NCBI GenBank assembly: GCA_002999035.1
Contig: CP027241.1
Span: forward strand, 3,052,195 to 3,116,194
Direction: 5' to 3'
Length of the DNA stretch: 64,000 nt
From: Lachnospiraceae bacterium oral taxon 500
Lineage (GTDB): Bacteria > Bacillota > Clostridia > Lachnospirales > Vallitaleaceae
A program made the translations under genes and the position numbers. Shown one piece after another: positions 55,083 to 63,607 of this stretch. How positions within the stretch are numbered: the first letter of the stretch is position 1; every line of letters starts with the position of its first letter. Below the pieces are notes generated by a model that ran no database searches, was not told where the DNA came from, and saw nothing but the letters and a program-made list of their open reading frames with translations.

Positions 55083-56597
55083 ATGGCACAGTTAAAACAG
55101 CTAGCGCTTGGTAATTTTATTTATGAAAATGAAAGCGTAGACCATAGGATGATTCAAAGCTTTCTGGGAATCCCTTATGCCAAAGCCGAACGTTTTGGTC
55201 TGCCCGAAATGATAGACACTTATCAAAACTCGCCGGCTAATTCCGCTGTAGGTCTTCGTTTTCCGCAAAATGACGTTCCGCCGCTGCTAAATTTTTTTCT
55301 TAAAAATCCAATGATGCGTAAGGAAATCTTAACCGCCAAAGACAAAACGGCTGAAAACGCTTTTGTCTTAAATATATGGACAAGCGGAACCGATCGGAAA
55401 AAACCTGTTCTGGTCTTTATCCATGGCGGCGGTTTTACCTACGGCTCCGGAACAACGCCTCTTTACAACGGCAAATACCTGGCCGCCAAAGATATCGTTG
55501 TGGTTACCATCAACTACCGCCTGTCCGAGCCGGGCTTTATTTGCGTCAAAACAAACGGAGAGCTCTCGGTTAACCGCGGCTTTTTCGATCAGCAATGCGC
55601 TCTCAAATGGGTGCGTAAGAATATTGAATTTTTTGGCGGCGACAGTTCCAATATCACACTCATGGGGCAATCCGCCGGCGGTCTTTCCGTATCTACCCAT
55701 ATGATGAGCGAGGAGAGTTCCCGCTACTTTGATAAGCTGATCGTCTGCTCCGCCGGCGCCAACGACTGCATGACCTTGGAACAGGCGGAAAAGACCGCTG
55801 ATCATTTTCTGAAGCAGAATCGCCTTTCTTCATCCGCCGATCTGCTCTCCCTGCCGTGGAAAAAGCTGATTCGCTTGAAAATGCCGCTGGCCGTATTATC
55901 AACCCCAGTAATAGACGGCGTGCTGCTTAAAGATGACGCCAAGCACATCATGAAAGAAGGCAATTTCTCGCCGAAGCCTGTTTTACTGGGGACTACCGGG
56001 GATGAGTTGAAAATGGTTGACAACAAGTCCTGGTATAAAGGTCTTGGCATTGCCGCCAAGGATACGGACTTTAGGGAAAAATGCCGTCAGGACTACGGCG
56101 AGGAAGGGATCCAACTTTCCGCAAAGCTTAGTAAGCAGTACCCATCTCTTACGGAAATGCAGTTTAAAATGATGGAAATGCCTTTCCATGTTACCGCTCT
56201 CAGGGAGTTAAAGCTATATTCCGCGAAAGCTTCCTGCTACGGCTACCGCATGAACTTTGTACCGAATGCCTGGAACGGACTGCGCGGGGCATATCACTGT
56301 GCCGAGCTTCCGTATATTTTCGGCACCATTCAGGATATGGATTATCCGGTGACGCCCGAAAATATTAAACAAATGGAAATTATACAGCAGGATTGGGCAG
56401 CCTTTATCAAAGACGGCGTAATCCCGGGCCGTGAAGTATTCGCTGACGGCGGGAAAATTACTCTGTACGAAAATACAGAAGCGACCGCCATTCGCTTTCC
56501 GCAGCGAGAAATAATAGAAGCCCTGCAGGATACAGGGCTGTTTACCAAAATATCAAAAAACTTTATGCGGGGAAGAGATGATAATTTTATCGCTTAG
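55083..56597 (+). CDS. Type B carboxylesterase
   Basis: 504-residue alpha/beta hydrolase. Oxyanion hole motif PVLVFIHGGGFTYGSG, nucleophile elbow NITLMGQSAGGLS (Ser of GxSxG), acidic residue likely in LLGTTGDELKMV, and catalytic His in GAYHCAELPYIFG. Typical length for the family (para-nitrobenzyl esterase type). No signal peptide, so cytoplasmic. Start at MAQLKQL with AAGGAAAT; the frame is open ten codons earlier. Divergent from the ECF operon; substrate unknown. Confidence 0.9.
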   Translation: MAQLKQLALGNFIYENESVDHRMIQSFLGIPYAKAERFGLPEMIDTYQNSPANSAVGLRFPQNDVPPLLNFFLKNPMMRKEILTAKDKTAENAFVLNIWTSGTDRKKPVLVFIHGGGFTYGSGTTPLYNGKYLAAKDIVVVTINYRLSEPGFICVKTNGELSVNRGFFDQQCALKWVRKNIEFFGGDSSNITLMGQSAGGLSVSTHMMSEESSRYFDKLIVCSAGANDCMTLEQAEKTADHFLKQNRLSSSADLLSLPWKKLIRLKMPLAVLSTPVIDGVLLKDDAKHIMKEGNFSPKPVLLGTTGDELKMVDNKSWYKGLGIAAKDTDFREKCRQDYGEEGIQLSAKLSKQYPSLTEMQFKMMEMPFHVTALRELKLYSAKASCYGYRMNFVPNAWNGLRGAYHCAELPYIFGTIQDMDYPVTPENIKQMEIIQQDWAAFIKDGVIPGREVFADGGKITLYENTEATAIRFPQREIIEALQDTGLFTKISKNFMRGRDDNFIA

Positions 56598-56666
56598 GCA
56601 TTTGGGGACTATTTCGGCAATCTGCATTGAACTTTTCTCCTTTCGTTCCTATTGATCACCGCAGCC

Positions 56667-58049
56667 TTAAGCTCTTTGCATTTTCTTACGGTTATTTATT
56701 TGTTCCTTATTGATTCTATACACCACAATAACCGCTAAAACAAAGGACAGCGCATCCGCCGCCGGCTGGAGCAAATATATGCCAAACTGCCCAAGCAGAT
56801 TGGATAAAAGATATAACAACGGGATATAAAACAGCCCTTGCCGGGAAACGGAAAGAACGGACGCCCAAAAATACTGCCCGATATTCTGCAAAAGCATACT
56901 GCTGACCGCAAAGTAGCCTAAAAGCGGCATGGTAATGCACTGCATCCGCAATATCCGAACGCTGATCAAAATAACCTCCTTGTCCTTGGCCATTGTCTTA
57001 ATCAGCGGCTCAGAAAAAATATACAGCATAACCGCCGATAGCATTAAAAATACGGTTCCCACTGCCACGGTCAGCTGAAACGCCTTTTTTACCCGGTCAT
57101 GCTGCCTGGCACCGTAATTCATGGCACAGATCGGCTGAAAGCCCTGTCCCCAGCCGATCATTATCATATACGCGAGCGCGGCTATTCTTGAACTTATCGT
57201 TAGGGCTGCGATCAGGCCCTCTCCGTATTTGGCCGCGGCCGCATTAAGCAAAATCAAAGCAATGCTCGTAATAGACTGCCTTGAGAAATTAGGCATTCCA
57301 CCGGCCAGAATATGATATACCCGCTCCTTATTCCACTTTGCCTTTTTTAAATCAACCGCGATATTGCCATTTCTCCTTGATAAGCTTGTCAAGATGATAC
57401 AGCCGGCAATTTGCCCCAGCAGCGTTACATATCCGGCTCCGATAAATCCCATTTTAAAGCCAAACATCAATACCGGATCCAGCACCATATTAACAACCAT
57501 ACCCGCCAGCAATCCTATCATCCCGTCTTTTACATTGCCGCAAAGCCTTAGTTGATTATAAAGCGTAATCGAATATAGACCAAACGGAATGCTGATAATA
57601 ATGACCTGTAAGTATTCCATGGTAAAAGTCAACAAATTATCCGAAGCACTTCCGCCTATAAACCTTGATAACGGCACGAGAAAAATCCATGATAAAACAG
57701 CTGCCAAAATACCAATCACAATGGCCAAGAGTATGCCGACAGACGATAGGATTTCCGCTTCCTGCTCCTCGTCTTCCCCAATCTTTTTTGACATTCTGTT
57801 GCCGCTGCCATAGCCAAACCAAAAGCCAATCGCCTGCATAAAGCTCATAAAGCTAAAAACGACGCCAATGGCCGCTGTCATGGATTTATTATTTAACATT
57901 CCGACAAAAAAGGTATCTGTCAAATTGTAAATTACCATGGCCATCATTCCTATAATGGTCGGGACAGATGTTTTTACTAACAGCGGCAGAATAGGCTCAT
58001 TTAAAATAGCCGTTCTTCTCGATCCTTTTTTATCATTCTTTGCGTTCAT
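56667..58049 (-). CDS. MATE-family efflux transporter
   Basis: 460 residues, about twelve membrane helices. N-terminal part PILPLLVKTSVPTIIGMMAMVIYNLTDTFFVG is the family hallmark, with repeated half KWNKERVYHILAGGMPNFSRQSI. Would export drugs or toxins using Na+ or H+. Start at MNAKNDKK with AGAGGTTT, overlapping the end of the dikinase-like gene by 17 bases, so coupled to it. Confidence 0.92.
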   Translation of the reverse strand: MNAKNDKKGSRRTAILNEPILPLLVKTSVPTIIGMMAMVIYNLTDTFFVGMLNNKSMTAAIGVVFSFMSFMQAIGFWFGYGSGNRMSKKIGEDEEQEAEILSSVGILLAIVIGILAAVLSWIFLVPLSRFIGGSASDNLLTFTMEYLQVIIISIPFGLYSITLYNQLRLCGNVKDGMIGLLAGMVVNMVLDPVLMFGFKMGFIGAGYVTLLGQIAGCIILTSLSRRNGNIAVDLKKAKWNKERVYHILAGGMPNFSRQSITSIALILLNAAAAKYGEGLIAALTISSRIAALAYMIMIGWGQGFQPICAMNYGARQHDRVKKAFQLTVAVGTVFLMLSAVMLYIFSEPLIKTMAKDKEVILISVRILRMQCITMPLLGYFAVSSMLLQNIGQYFWASVLSVSRQGLFYIPLLYLLSNLLGQFGIYLLQPAADALSFVLAVIVVYRINKEQINNRKKMQRA

Positions 58050-60521
58050 GCTGCAAACCTCTAACGATACCTTTATCGCCATCTACTTGGATCGTATCGC
58101 CATCTTTAAACTTGGCCGTGGCAAATCCCACTCCCAGCACTGCCGGGATGTTAAACTCTCTGGCTACAATGGCTGCATGGCTTAATGCCGCTCCCGTATC
58201 GGCCACAACCGCACCGGCTAATTTAAATAACGGCGTCCATTCCGGATCGGTAAAATGGCAAACCAAGATATCGCCTTTTTGCATTTTATAAAATTCCTGC
58301 GGACTGCGAATAATACGAGCTTTCCCAACGGCAATCCCCGTGCTTCCACTCACGCCGGTAAGCACATCGCCTGTGGCCTCAAAACAAGCGCTTTCAACGC
58401 TTCCCATACTTTTATTGCCAACGGAAATTTTTCATTTCTTGTCCTGATCTTTTCCTGATCCAAATCGTTTAAATAACCTCTTTTCAGCGCTTCCATCAGC
58501 TCCCGGTAAAAAAGATTCGCTATCCCGTTTTGATAATTATCATTACCCAGAAAAATTTTGTTTATTCTGGCCACACATTTTCTGACATAATAAAATAAGC
58601 TTTCCCATAAATATTGACTTTCTTCCCGAACCATGTGAAAATACCGAAAATGCTTTATATTTTTCGCAAAAGACTTATACTTATTTCCATAAATAGCTTT
58701 CAGCTCTTGCATTAACTTGTTAAAGTCTTTCGCCTCTCCCTTTAATTCCTCTTTCCCATCCAGATTTAACATCGGCTTTATGATATTGACGATTCTGTCC
58801 GGATCTTCAAGAAAGGTTTTTGCTTCTAAGCAATAGCAATTATAATCAGATTTAAATCCATTGTTTTTCAGAAATTCAGCTGTCATATTTTTAAACTCAG
58901 CGAATTGCTCACACAATGACTCAAAAGTTGCGCCGGACAAAACCGCTGCTTTCAATTCTTGATCCGCTGCTATTTTCGCCGCCATTTGAGATATATCGTC
59001 GCTCACCACTGTCGTTTTGTTATTTAATCCCCAGTAAAAGTCAAAGGCGGTATAATCCGCATTGATTTTTTGGATGATTCTGCTGTACTTATTAAATACA
59101 AGCATGGTCGGGAATAAGGCATATTTAAATCGGTCGTAAGCCAAATTCTCCGTCAGCTTATAACTGGATTCCATAAATTCCCTGCACTCACCCAAACTCA
59201 TATCCTCAAAGTTTCTGCTTTTCATGGCTTCTAAGGCCTGTTCATATTGGTTCATGAATTCTTTACACTGATCCGCGCAATAGTCAAAATCTTTCATTTG
59301 TTTTAAGATTTTAAAGATATGAAAAATATTTTTATTGATACGCTTCTGATCCTTCGGCAGGGCCTGAATCCCATCTTCATCCATTTGCGGATTTGAATTG
59401 ACGATAAGGCCGCCTTCGGCAAATATTTTGGCTTTTTGCCCATTGATGGCGATCATAAAGTCAAAATCCAGCGCTCTGTATGCAAACGGCATTTTTTCAA
59501 GCTGAAAGGCCATATTCTGACGCATCGTTCGATTTAGCTTTCTGCCTTTTAGATAGCTTTTAATAATCTCTTCTTCTTGTTCCCCGTTTTTCAGGGTGGT
59601 AACCGCTCTTGCCTGTAAAATATAGACAGCCTCATCCTTAATCGCCCACTCAATGTCCATCGGCCTTTCGTAATGTTCTTCAATCTGTAATCCGGCTCTT
59701 ACAAGTTCGGATATTTCCCGGTCGTTTAATGCTCTTTTCTTTCTTTCATCATCGCCGACCGGCACTTCAACCGTGCTTTTCTCTCCATATATAATTTGTG
59801 TTTCCTTGCTGCCAATGGTTACACTGAGAATCGTTCCGTTTTTATCCGCCACATAACTATCGGCTGTTACCCTTCCACTGACAACGCTCTCCCCCAGACC
59901 ATAGCTTGCATTTATTTGCATTTCATTTTCTTTTTGGCTTACCGGATTGACCGTAAACAAAACGCCGGCTTTTTCACTTTCCACCATTTCCTGAATAACG
60001 ACGGCAATGGCCACGCAGCTTTGATCATAGCCCTGATGAAATCGGTAGCTTACCGCTCGATTCCCCCATAAGGAAGCATAACAATTACGCACTTGAGCCA
60101 ATACTTCATCTATCCCCCGGACATTTAAATAGCTTTCCTGTTGTCCGGCAAAACTTGCGTCCGGCAAGTCCTCCGCCGTTGCCGATGAGCGCACGGCCAC
60201 CCTGACACTTTCTCCCAGATTTTTATATTTATCTGCTATCTGTTTTTCCGTTTCTTTGGAAAATTTTCCTTGTTTTATTATTTCCCGAAAATAATCGGCA
60301 GCCTCTAACAGCCTATTTTCATCTTTTCCCGCTTCCAGGAGTTTTTTTTCTATAATTTCTGCTATTCCGTTTTCTTGCAAAAATTCCAGGTAGGCATCGG
60401 CAATAATGACAAAGCCTCTCGGCACATTTATTTTGGCCGCTGTCATCTCTCCCAGATTGGCGCCTTTCCCGCCGGCGACTGATACATCCTCTTTTTTTAT
60501 ATCCGTAAAATCAAGTACCAT
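58033..60521 (-). pseudogene. PEP-synthase/rifampicin-phosphotransferase-like enzyme, frameshifted
   Basis: About 830 residues over two frames. Part 1 (58350-60521): ATP-grasp domain with SVAGGKGANLGEMTAAKINVPRGF split as GGKGANLGEM, RSSATAEDLPDASFAGQQES and PMDIEWAIKDEAVYILQARAV, then a helical middle region. Part 2 (58033-about 58405): swivelling phosphohistidine domain with ADTGAALSHAAIVAREFNIPAVLGV. The frames meet near 58405 at an A-run; one missing A would explain it. The LSH form of the His motif and the length fit the rifampicin phosphotransferase type better than true PEP synthase; the TetR and MATE neighbours point the same way. Could be a broken gene, an A-run phase variation, or a sequencing error. 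Confidence 0.78.
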
Positions 60522-60545
60522 TTTCTCACTCCTTAACAAAACGAT

Positions 60546-61142
60546 TTAAAGTTCTATATACTTGGCTGCCGTTCCTGATACATATGTTTTCAGGATGTCT
60601 TCAAAATATTCTTCATCAAAGCGGTAATACTCCGAACACAGCAAAAGACAGCCGATCAAAGCATTATCCAAGCCTTTTTTATCTACATTTTTTACCGCCG
60701 AATTCTCCTGCCAATAATTTATTAACTTGGTTAAAAACTCCCGGTAAGGCTTTTCGATTCCATTTACTTCATCCCGCTTTTTGGCCTTAAATATCTTAAA
60801 TGCATCTTCATAAATCGGTTTTCGCCTGACTTTAATCACCAGATCTAAGTAATATCGGCATACCATCTCCGCCAGAAAGCCGATCGGATCGGTCAGCGAG
60901 TTTGAAAATTCTTTTTCCATCCCCTTTAATTTCTGGGCGGATCGGTATGCAATTAAATCAATAATGAGTGAGTCCTTATCGCTCCAAAAATTGTAAAAGC
61001 TCCCCTGAGCAATCCCTACTCTCCTTGTTAACTCGGCAATATTTAAGGATTTTGTTCCCTTATCATGAAATAAGTCAAGCGCGGTCTCCATAATATCCGC
61101 TTTAATTTTTACCTTCTCTTCTTCTGTAAATGCTCTGCCCAT
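60546..61142 (-). CDS. TetR-family repressor
   Basis: 198 residues. N-terminal DNA-binding domain: VKIKADIMETALDLFHDKGTKSLNIAELT then VGIAQGSFYNFWSDKDSLI. The C-terminal part is helical ligand-binding. First gene of the operon TetR / dikinase-like / MATE, directly downstream of a promoter with two palindromes. Most likely autoregulated; inducer unknown. GGGAGGAAG before the ATG. Confidence 0.92.
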   Translation of the reverse strand: MGRAFTEEEKVKIKADIMETALDLFHDKGTKSLNIAELTRRVGIAQGSFYNFWSDKDSLIIDLIAYRSAQKLKGMEKEFSNSLTDPIGFLAEMVCRYYLDLVIKVRRKPIYEDAFKIFKAKKRDEVNGIEKPYREFLTKLINYWQENSAVKNVDKKGLDNALIGCLLLCSEYYRFDEEYFEDILKTYVSGTAAKYIEL

Positions 61143-61169
61143 GATCTTCCTCCCAATTGCAATCGCAAG

Positions 61170-61253
61170 ACCTATGAATATATTCTTTATTATTCATAGG
61201 TAGTGTAGTGCATGTTTTCGGCAAAGTCAATGAATATTTTTCAATATATTCAT
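61170..61253 (-). promoter_or_regulatory. tetR promoter flanked by twin palindromic operators
   Basis: -35 TTGACT (61225-61230), 17 bases, -10 TACACT (61202-61207). Operator 1: perfect 11-bp arms ACCTATGAATA / TATTCATAGGT with a 10-base spacer (61170-61201), just downstream of the -10. Operator 2: ATGAATAT / ATATTCAT (61230-61237, 61246-61253), just upstream of the -35. Both share the ATGAATA core, so one repressor dimer type probably binds both. Confidence 0.85.
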
Positions 61254-61280
61254 AGCTTGCAAATTTTAAGCCCTCAAAAA

Positions 61281-61380
61281 AGGGGTTGTTGTATTTTAAG
61301 ATTTTTACACAAGATTTAGGAAAAATCTTTGCGCTTTATCGCAATATTTTGTGTAAAATCTGTATTTTGCAACAGCCCCT
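61281..61380. mobile_element. 100-bp palindromic mini-element (MITE-like)
   Basis: Starts AGGGGTTGTTGTA and ends GCAACAGCCCCT; arms of about 32 bases pair with roughly three quarters identity, including GATTTTTACACAA / TTGTGTAAAATC. No coding capacity. The end GGGGCTGTTGCAAAAT is the type seen at ends of clostridial insertion sequences. A related end-like sequence is at about 28349-28363. Confidence 0.6.
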
Positions 61381-61421
61381 GGGCATTGGTTATAAAGTTT
61401 TCCTCTTGCCGGCAGAAATCT

Positions 61422-61634
61422 CTAATCCGCATAACGTCTGTTTTCTTCCGTTGCCTCGGCGTGCAGCATCGAGTCGCTCTCCATAAATGCTTTCTGATTA
61501 TCCGACATATTTCCCGAATCAAGTCGAATCCACTCATCACCATGCTTAAAGCGGATGATGAAATCTCCGCCGCACAGCGGAAAGCCGCGTTGAGCCTTCC
61601 ATGACGCCAGATCATGTTCTTGGATATAGTTCAT
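61422..61634 (-). CDS. Small ORF, perhaps the detached C-terminus of the upstream gene
   Basis: 70 residues from ATG (61634): NYIQEHDLASWKAQRGFPL, CGGDFIIRFKHGDEWIRLDSG, ATEENRRYAD. Acidic, soluble. It overlaps the stop of the upstream gene by four bases. The same frame reads protein-like before the ATG (SYAAAPELAARV), back to a TAG, which suggests that a frameshift cut it from a longer protein. There is no good ribosome binding site. Family not recognised. Confidence 0.45.
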   Translation of the reverse strand: MNYIQEHDLASWKAQRGFPLCGGDFIIRFKHGDEWIRLDSGNMSDNQKAFMESDSMLHAEATEENRRYAD

Positions 61635-62536
61635 AACTCTGGCCGCCAGTTCCGGCGCAGCTGCGTAGGAGGCGTGGGTCTTCTCCTAACTTCTTTACCG
61701 TATTTCAAATTCTGCTTCGCAACCAAACTCTCTAGGCGGTATTTACTGGGAAGAAGCCTCTCGTTAAGCGTCACGGTATCTTCGTTGTGGCTGTGCGCAT
61801 AAAGCGTTACGTCATACTTGGAGCTTTCTTCGAGAATAGGAACGCTTTCCCCATCTTTGTACAGGCAGATAGCGCTGTCAGGCTTCTTGTTTTCATCCGT
61901 GCCGTTTACTATGCGATAGCAGAGACTCTTCTGATAATACGAGTAAACCGATAGTTCCAGCTTCCCGCTGTTTCTATCATACGATAGCGTATAATCACCT
62001 TTATTTGCTGCCTCCTCCCTAACCAGACCGGGCAAAGGCTCTGCATCCTTAAGGTACTGAGCCACTATCTCGCTGAGATTTTCAAGTTTGACGGAATACT
62101 TCTCGGGATAAATCTGGGACGAAAATGACACGCTGTCTGTTTCAAAGTCGAAGCTGTAGCTATGGCTTGCACCGTCGGCAATAAACATGTTCGTAAACTT
62201 CTTATTGTCCCAGTTTTTCATGTGGTATTTGACAAACACCGCCTTTAATTCATTCAGAATTTCCCCATTAACAAGATACTCTTTTACGGCGCCGTCATCG
62301 CCGTGCCATTCGCTGCTCCGGATAGTGATTAGAGCGCTGTCACTGCTGTATTCCTGCACGGATTCTGAATATGAGTCGCCCAGCATACCACCACCGCAAC
62401 TGTATTTATACTTTTTAAGTCCTTCTTTGTCTATTCCGAAAAACCGACCAAACAAATTGCTAAACATAAACACTCCCCCTATTAGAACCAGTACAGCAAG
62501 TATAACTACACATACGATTTTTACATTTCTTTTCAT
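61631..62536 (-). CDS. Membrane-anchored protein of unknown function, possibly frameshifted at its end
   Basis: 301 residues. Basic start and one membrane helix (KIVCVVILAVLVLIGGVFMF); the rest would be outside and is beta-rich (SALITIRSSEWHGDDGAVKEYLV, SHSYSFDFETDSVSFSS, KLELSVYSYYQKSLCYRIV). Start at MKRNVK with GAGGAGG. The last dozen residues (RRRPTPPTQLRRNWRPEL) are basic and unlike the rest, while the neighbouring frame reads more naturally, so the C-terminus may be out of frame. No family recognised. Confidence 0.65.
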   Translation of the reverse strand: MKRNVKIVCVVILAVLVLIGGVFMFSNLFGRFFGIDKEGLKKYKYSCGGGMLGDSYSESVQEYSSDSALITIRSSEWHGDDGAVKEYLVNGEILNELKAVFVKYHMKNWDNKKFTNMFIADGASHSYSFDFETDSVSFSSQIYPEKYSVKLENLSEIVAQYLKDAEPLPGLVREEAANKGDYTLSYDRNSGKLELSVYSYYQKSLCYRIVNGTDENKKPDSAICLYKDGESVPILEESSKYDVTLYAHSHNEDTVTLNERLLPSKYRLESLVAKQNLKYGKEVRRRPTPPTQLRRNWRPEL

Positions 62537-62701
62537 CTTCTGTGCCTCCTCTGCATTATTAAGCCCATCAACCGCCTGCAGGCCAATATGCACAACATCT
62601 GCCAGCAGCCGTAACGCTCGCCTTCAAGGCGAACGATTCTTTTGTTGGCGGAACAGGAAGATGCCACATACCTAAAAGTTTTGGAGCAGATGGCTTTTTG
62701 A

Positions 62702-62730
62702 TTGAAGTCGTTTGAAAATTATGATAAAAT
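62702..62730 (+). promoter_or_regulatory. Predicted promoter of the restriction-modification genes
   Basis: TTGAAG (62702-62707), 17 bases, TAAAAT (62725-62730), 40 bases before the methyltransferase start. A TCGCCTT-C-AAGGCGA palindrome lies about 75 bases further upstream. Confidence 0.55.
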
Positions 62731-62770
62731 GTATTTGTGAGATTCTACCTAGAAAGAGAGTGTGCAAATT

Positions 62771-63607
62771 ATGCAAAAAAATCGTCTCGTTGCGCCTGTT
62801 GTAAAATGGGTTGGCGGTAAACGACAACTTTTAGATGATTTAATACCATTATTTCCAAAACGTGTTATCTCCTATTGTGAACCATTTTTAGGCGGGGGTG
62901 CCGTTTTATTTAAGTCACAGCCTAATATTGCATATGTTAATGATATTAATTCTGAACTCATTCAAATGTATGAGGTTATCCGAGATAATGTTGATGAACT
63001 AATTATCGCTTTAGGTGAACATCCAAATGAGGAAAATCATTTTTATAGTGTTCGAGATTGGGATAGAAATAAGGAACAGTATGGACAATTGACCAAAGTG
63101 CAGAAAGCTGCACGTATTATTTACTTGAACAAAACGTGCTATAATGGCCTTTTCAGAGTAAATAATGCTGGAGAGTTTAACGCTCCCTTTGGGCACTATA
63201 AAAATCCCAATATTGTAAATGCTCCTACGTTAAAAGCCGTTAGTTCCTACTTTCAGAAAGCACAATTGACTTTTAGCAGTGTTGATTATGCCGAAGTACT
63301 CGCCAATGTAGCAAAAGGAACTTTTGTCTATTTGGATCCGCCATATGATCCGGTTTCTGATACAGCTAATTTTACGGGCTATGCAAAGGGCGGCTTTGAC
63401 CGCTCAGAACAAATCCGTCTGAGACAATGTTGTGACGAACTTGATCGGCGTGGAATCAAATTTATGCTTTCAAATTCTGCAACGGATTTTATTAGAGAAC
63501 AATATGCTGCTTATAATGTTACCATAGTAAAAGCGAAACGTGCTATTAACTCAAATGCTGCAAAGCGGAGTCAAGTGGATGAAGTGGTGGTAAGAAATTA
63601 TGAGTGA
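62771..63607 (+). CDS. DNA adenine N6-methyltransferase (Dam/DpnM, D12 class)
   Basis: 278 residues. Motif X at the N-terminus VVKWVGGKRQLL, motif I YCEPFLGGGAVLF, YVNDINSELI, catalytic motif IV FVYLDPPYDPVS (DPPY), and the C-terminal FMLSNSATDFI block. D12-class alpha methyltransferase; GATC is a common target but the specificity is not shown here. I use ATG 62771; a GTG at 62762 in frame is also possible. AT-rich compared with the rest of the window. It overlaps the next gene by eight bases. Confidence 0.92.
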   Translation: MQKNRLVAPVVKWVGGKRQLLDDLIPLFPKRVISYCEPFLGGGAVLFKSQPNIAYVNDINSELIQMYEVIRDNVDELIIALGEHPNEENHFYSVRDWDRNKEQYGQLTKVQKAARIIYLNKTCYNGLFRVNNAGEFNAPFGHYKNPNIVNAPTLKAVSSYFQKAQLTFSSVDYAEVLANVAKGTFVYLDPPYDPVSDTANFTGYAKGGFDRSEQIRLRQCCDELDRRGIKFMLSNSATDFIREQYAAYNVTIVKAKRAINSNAAKRSQVDEVVVRNYE

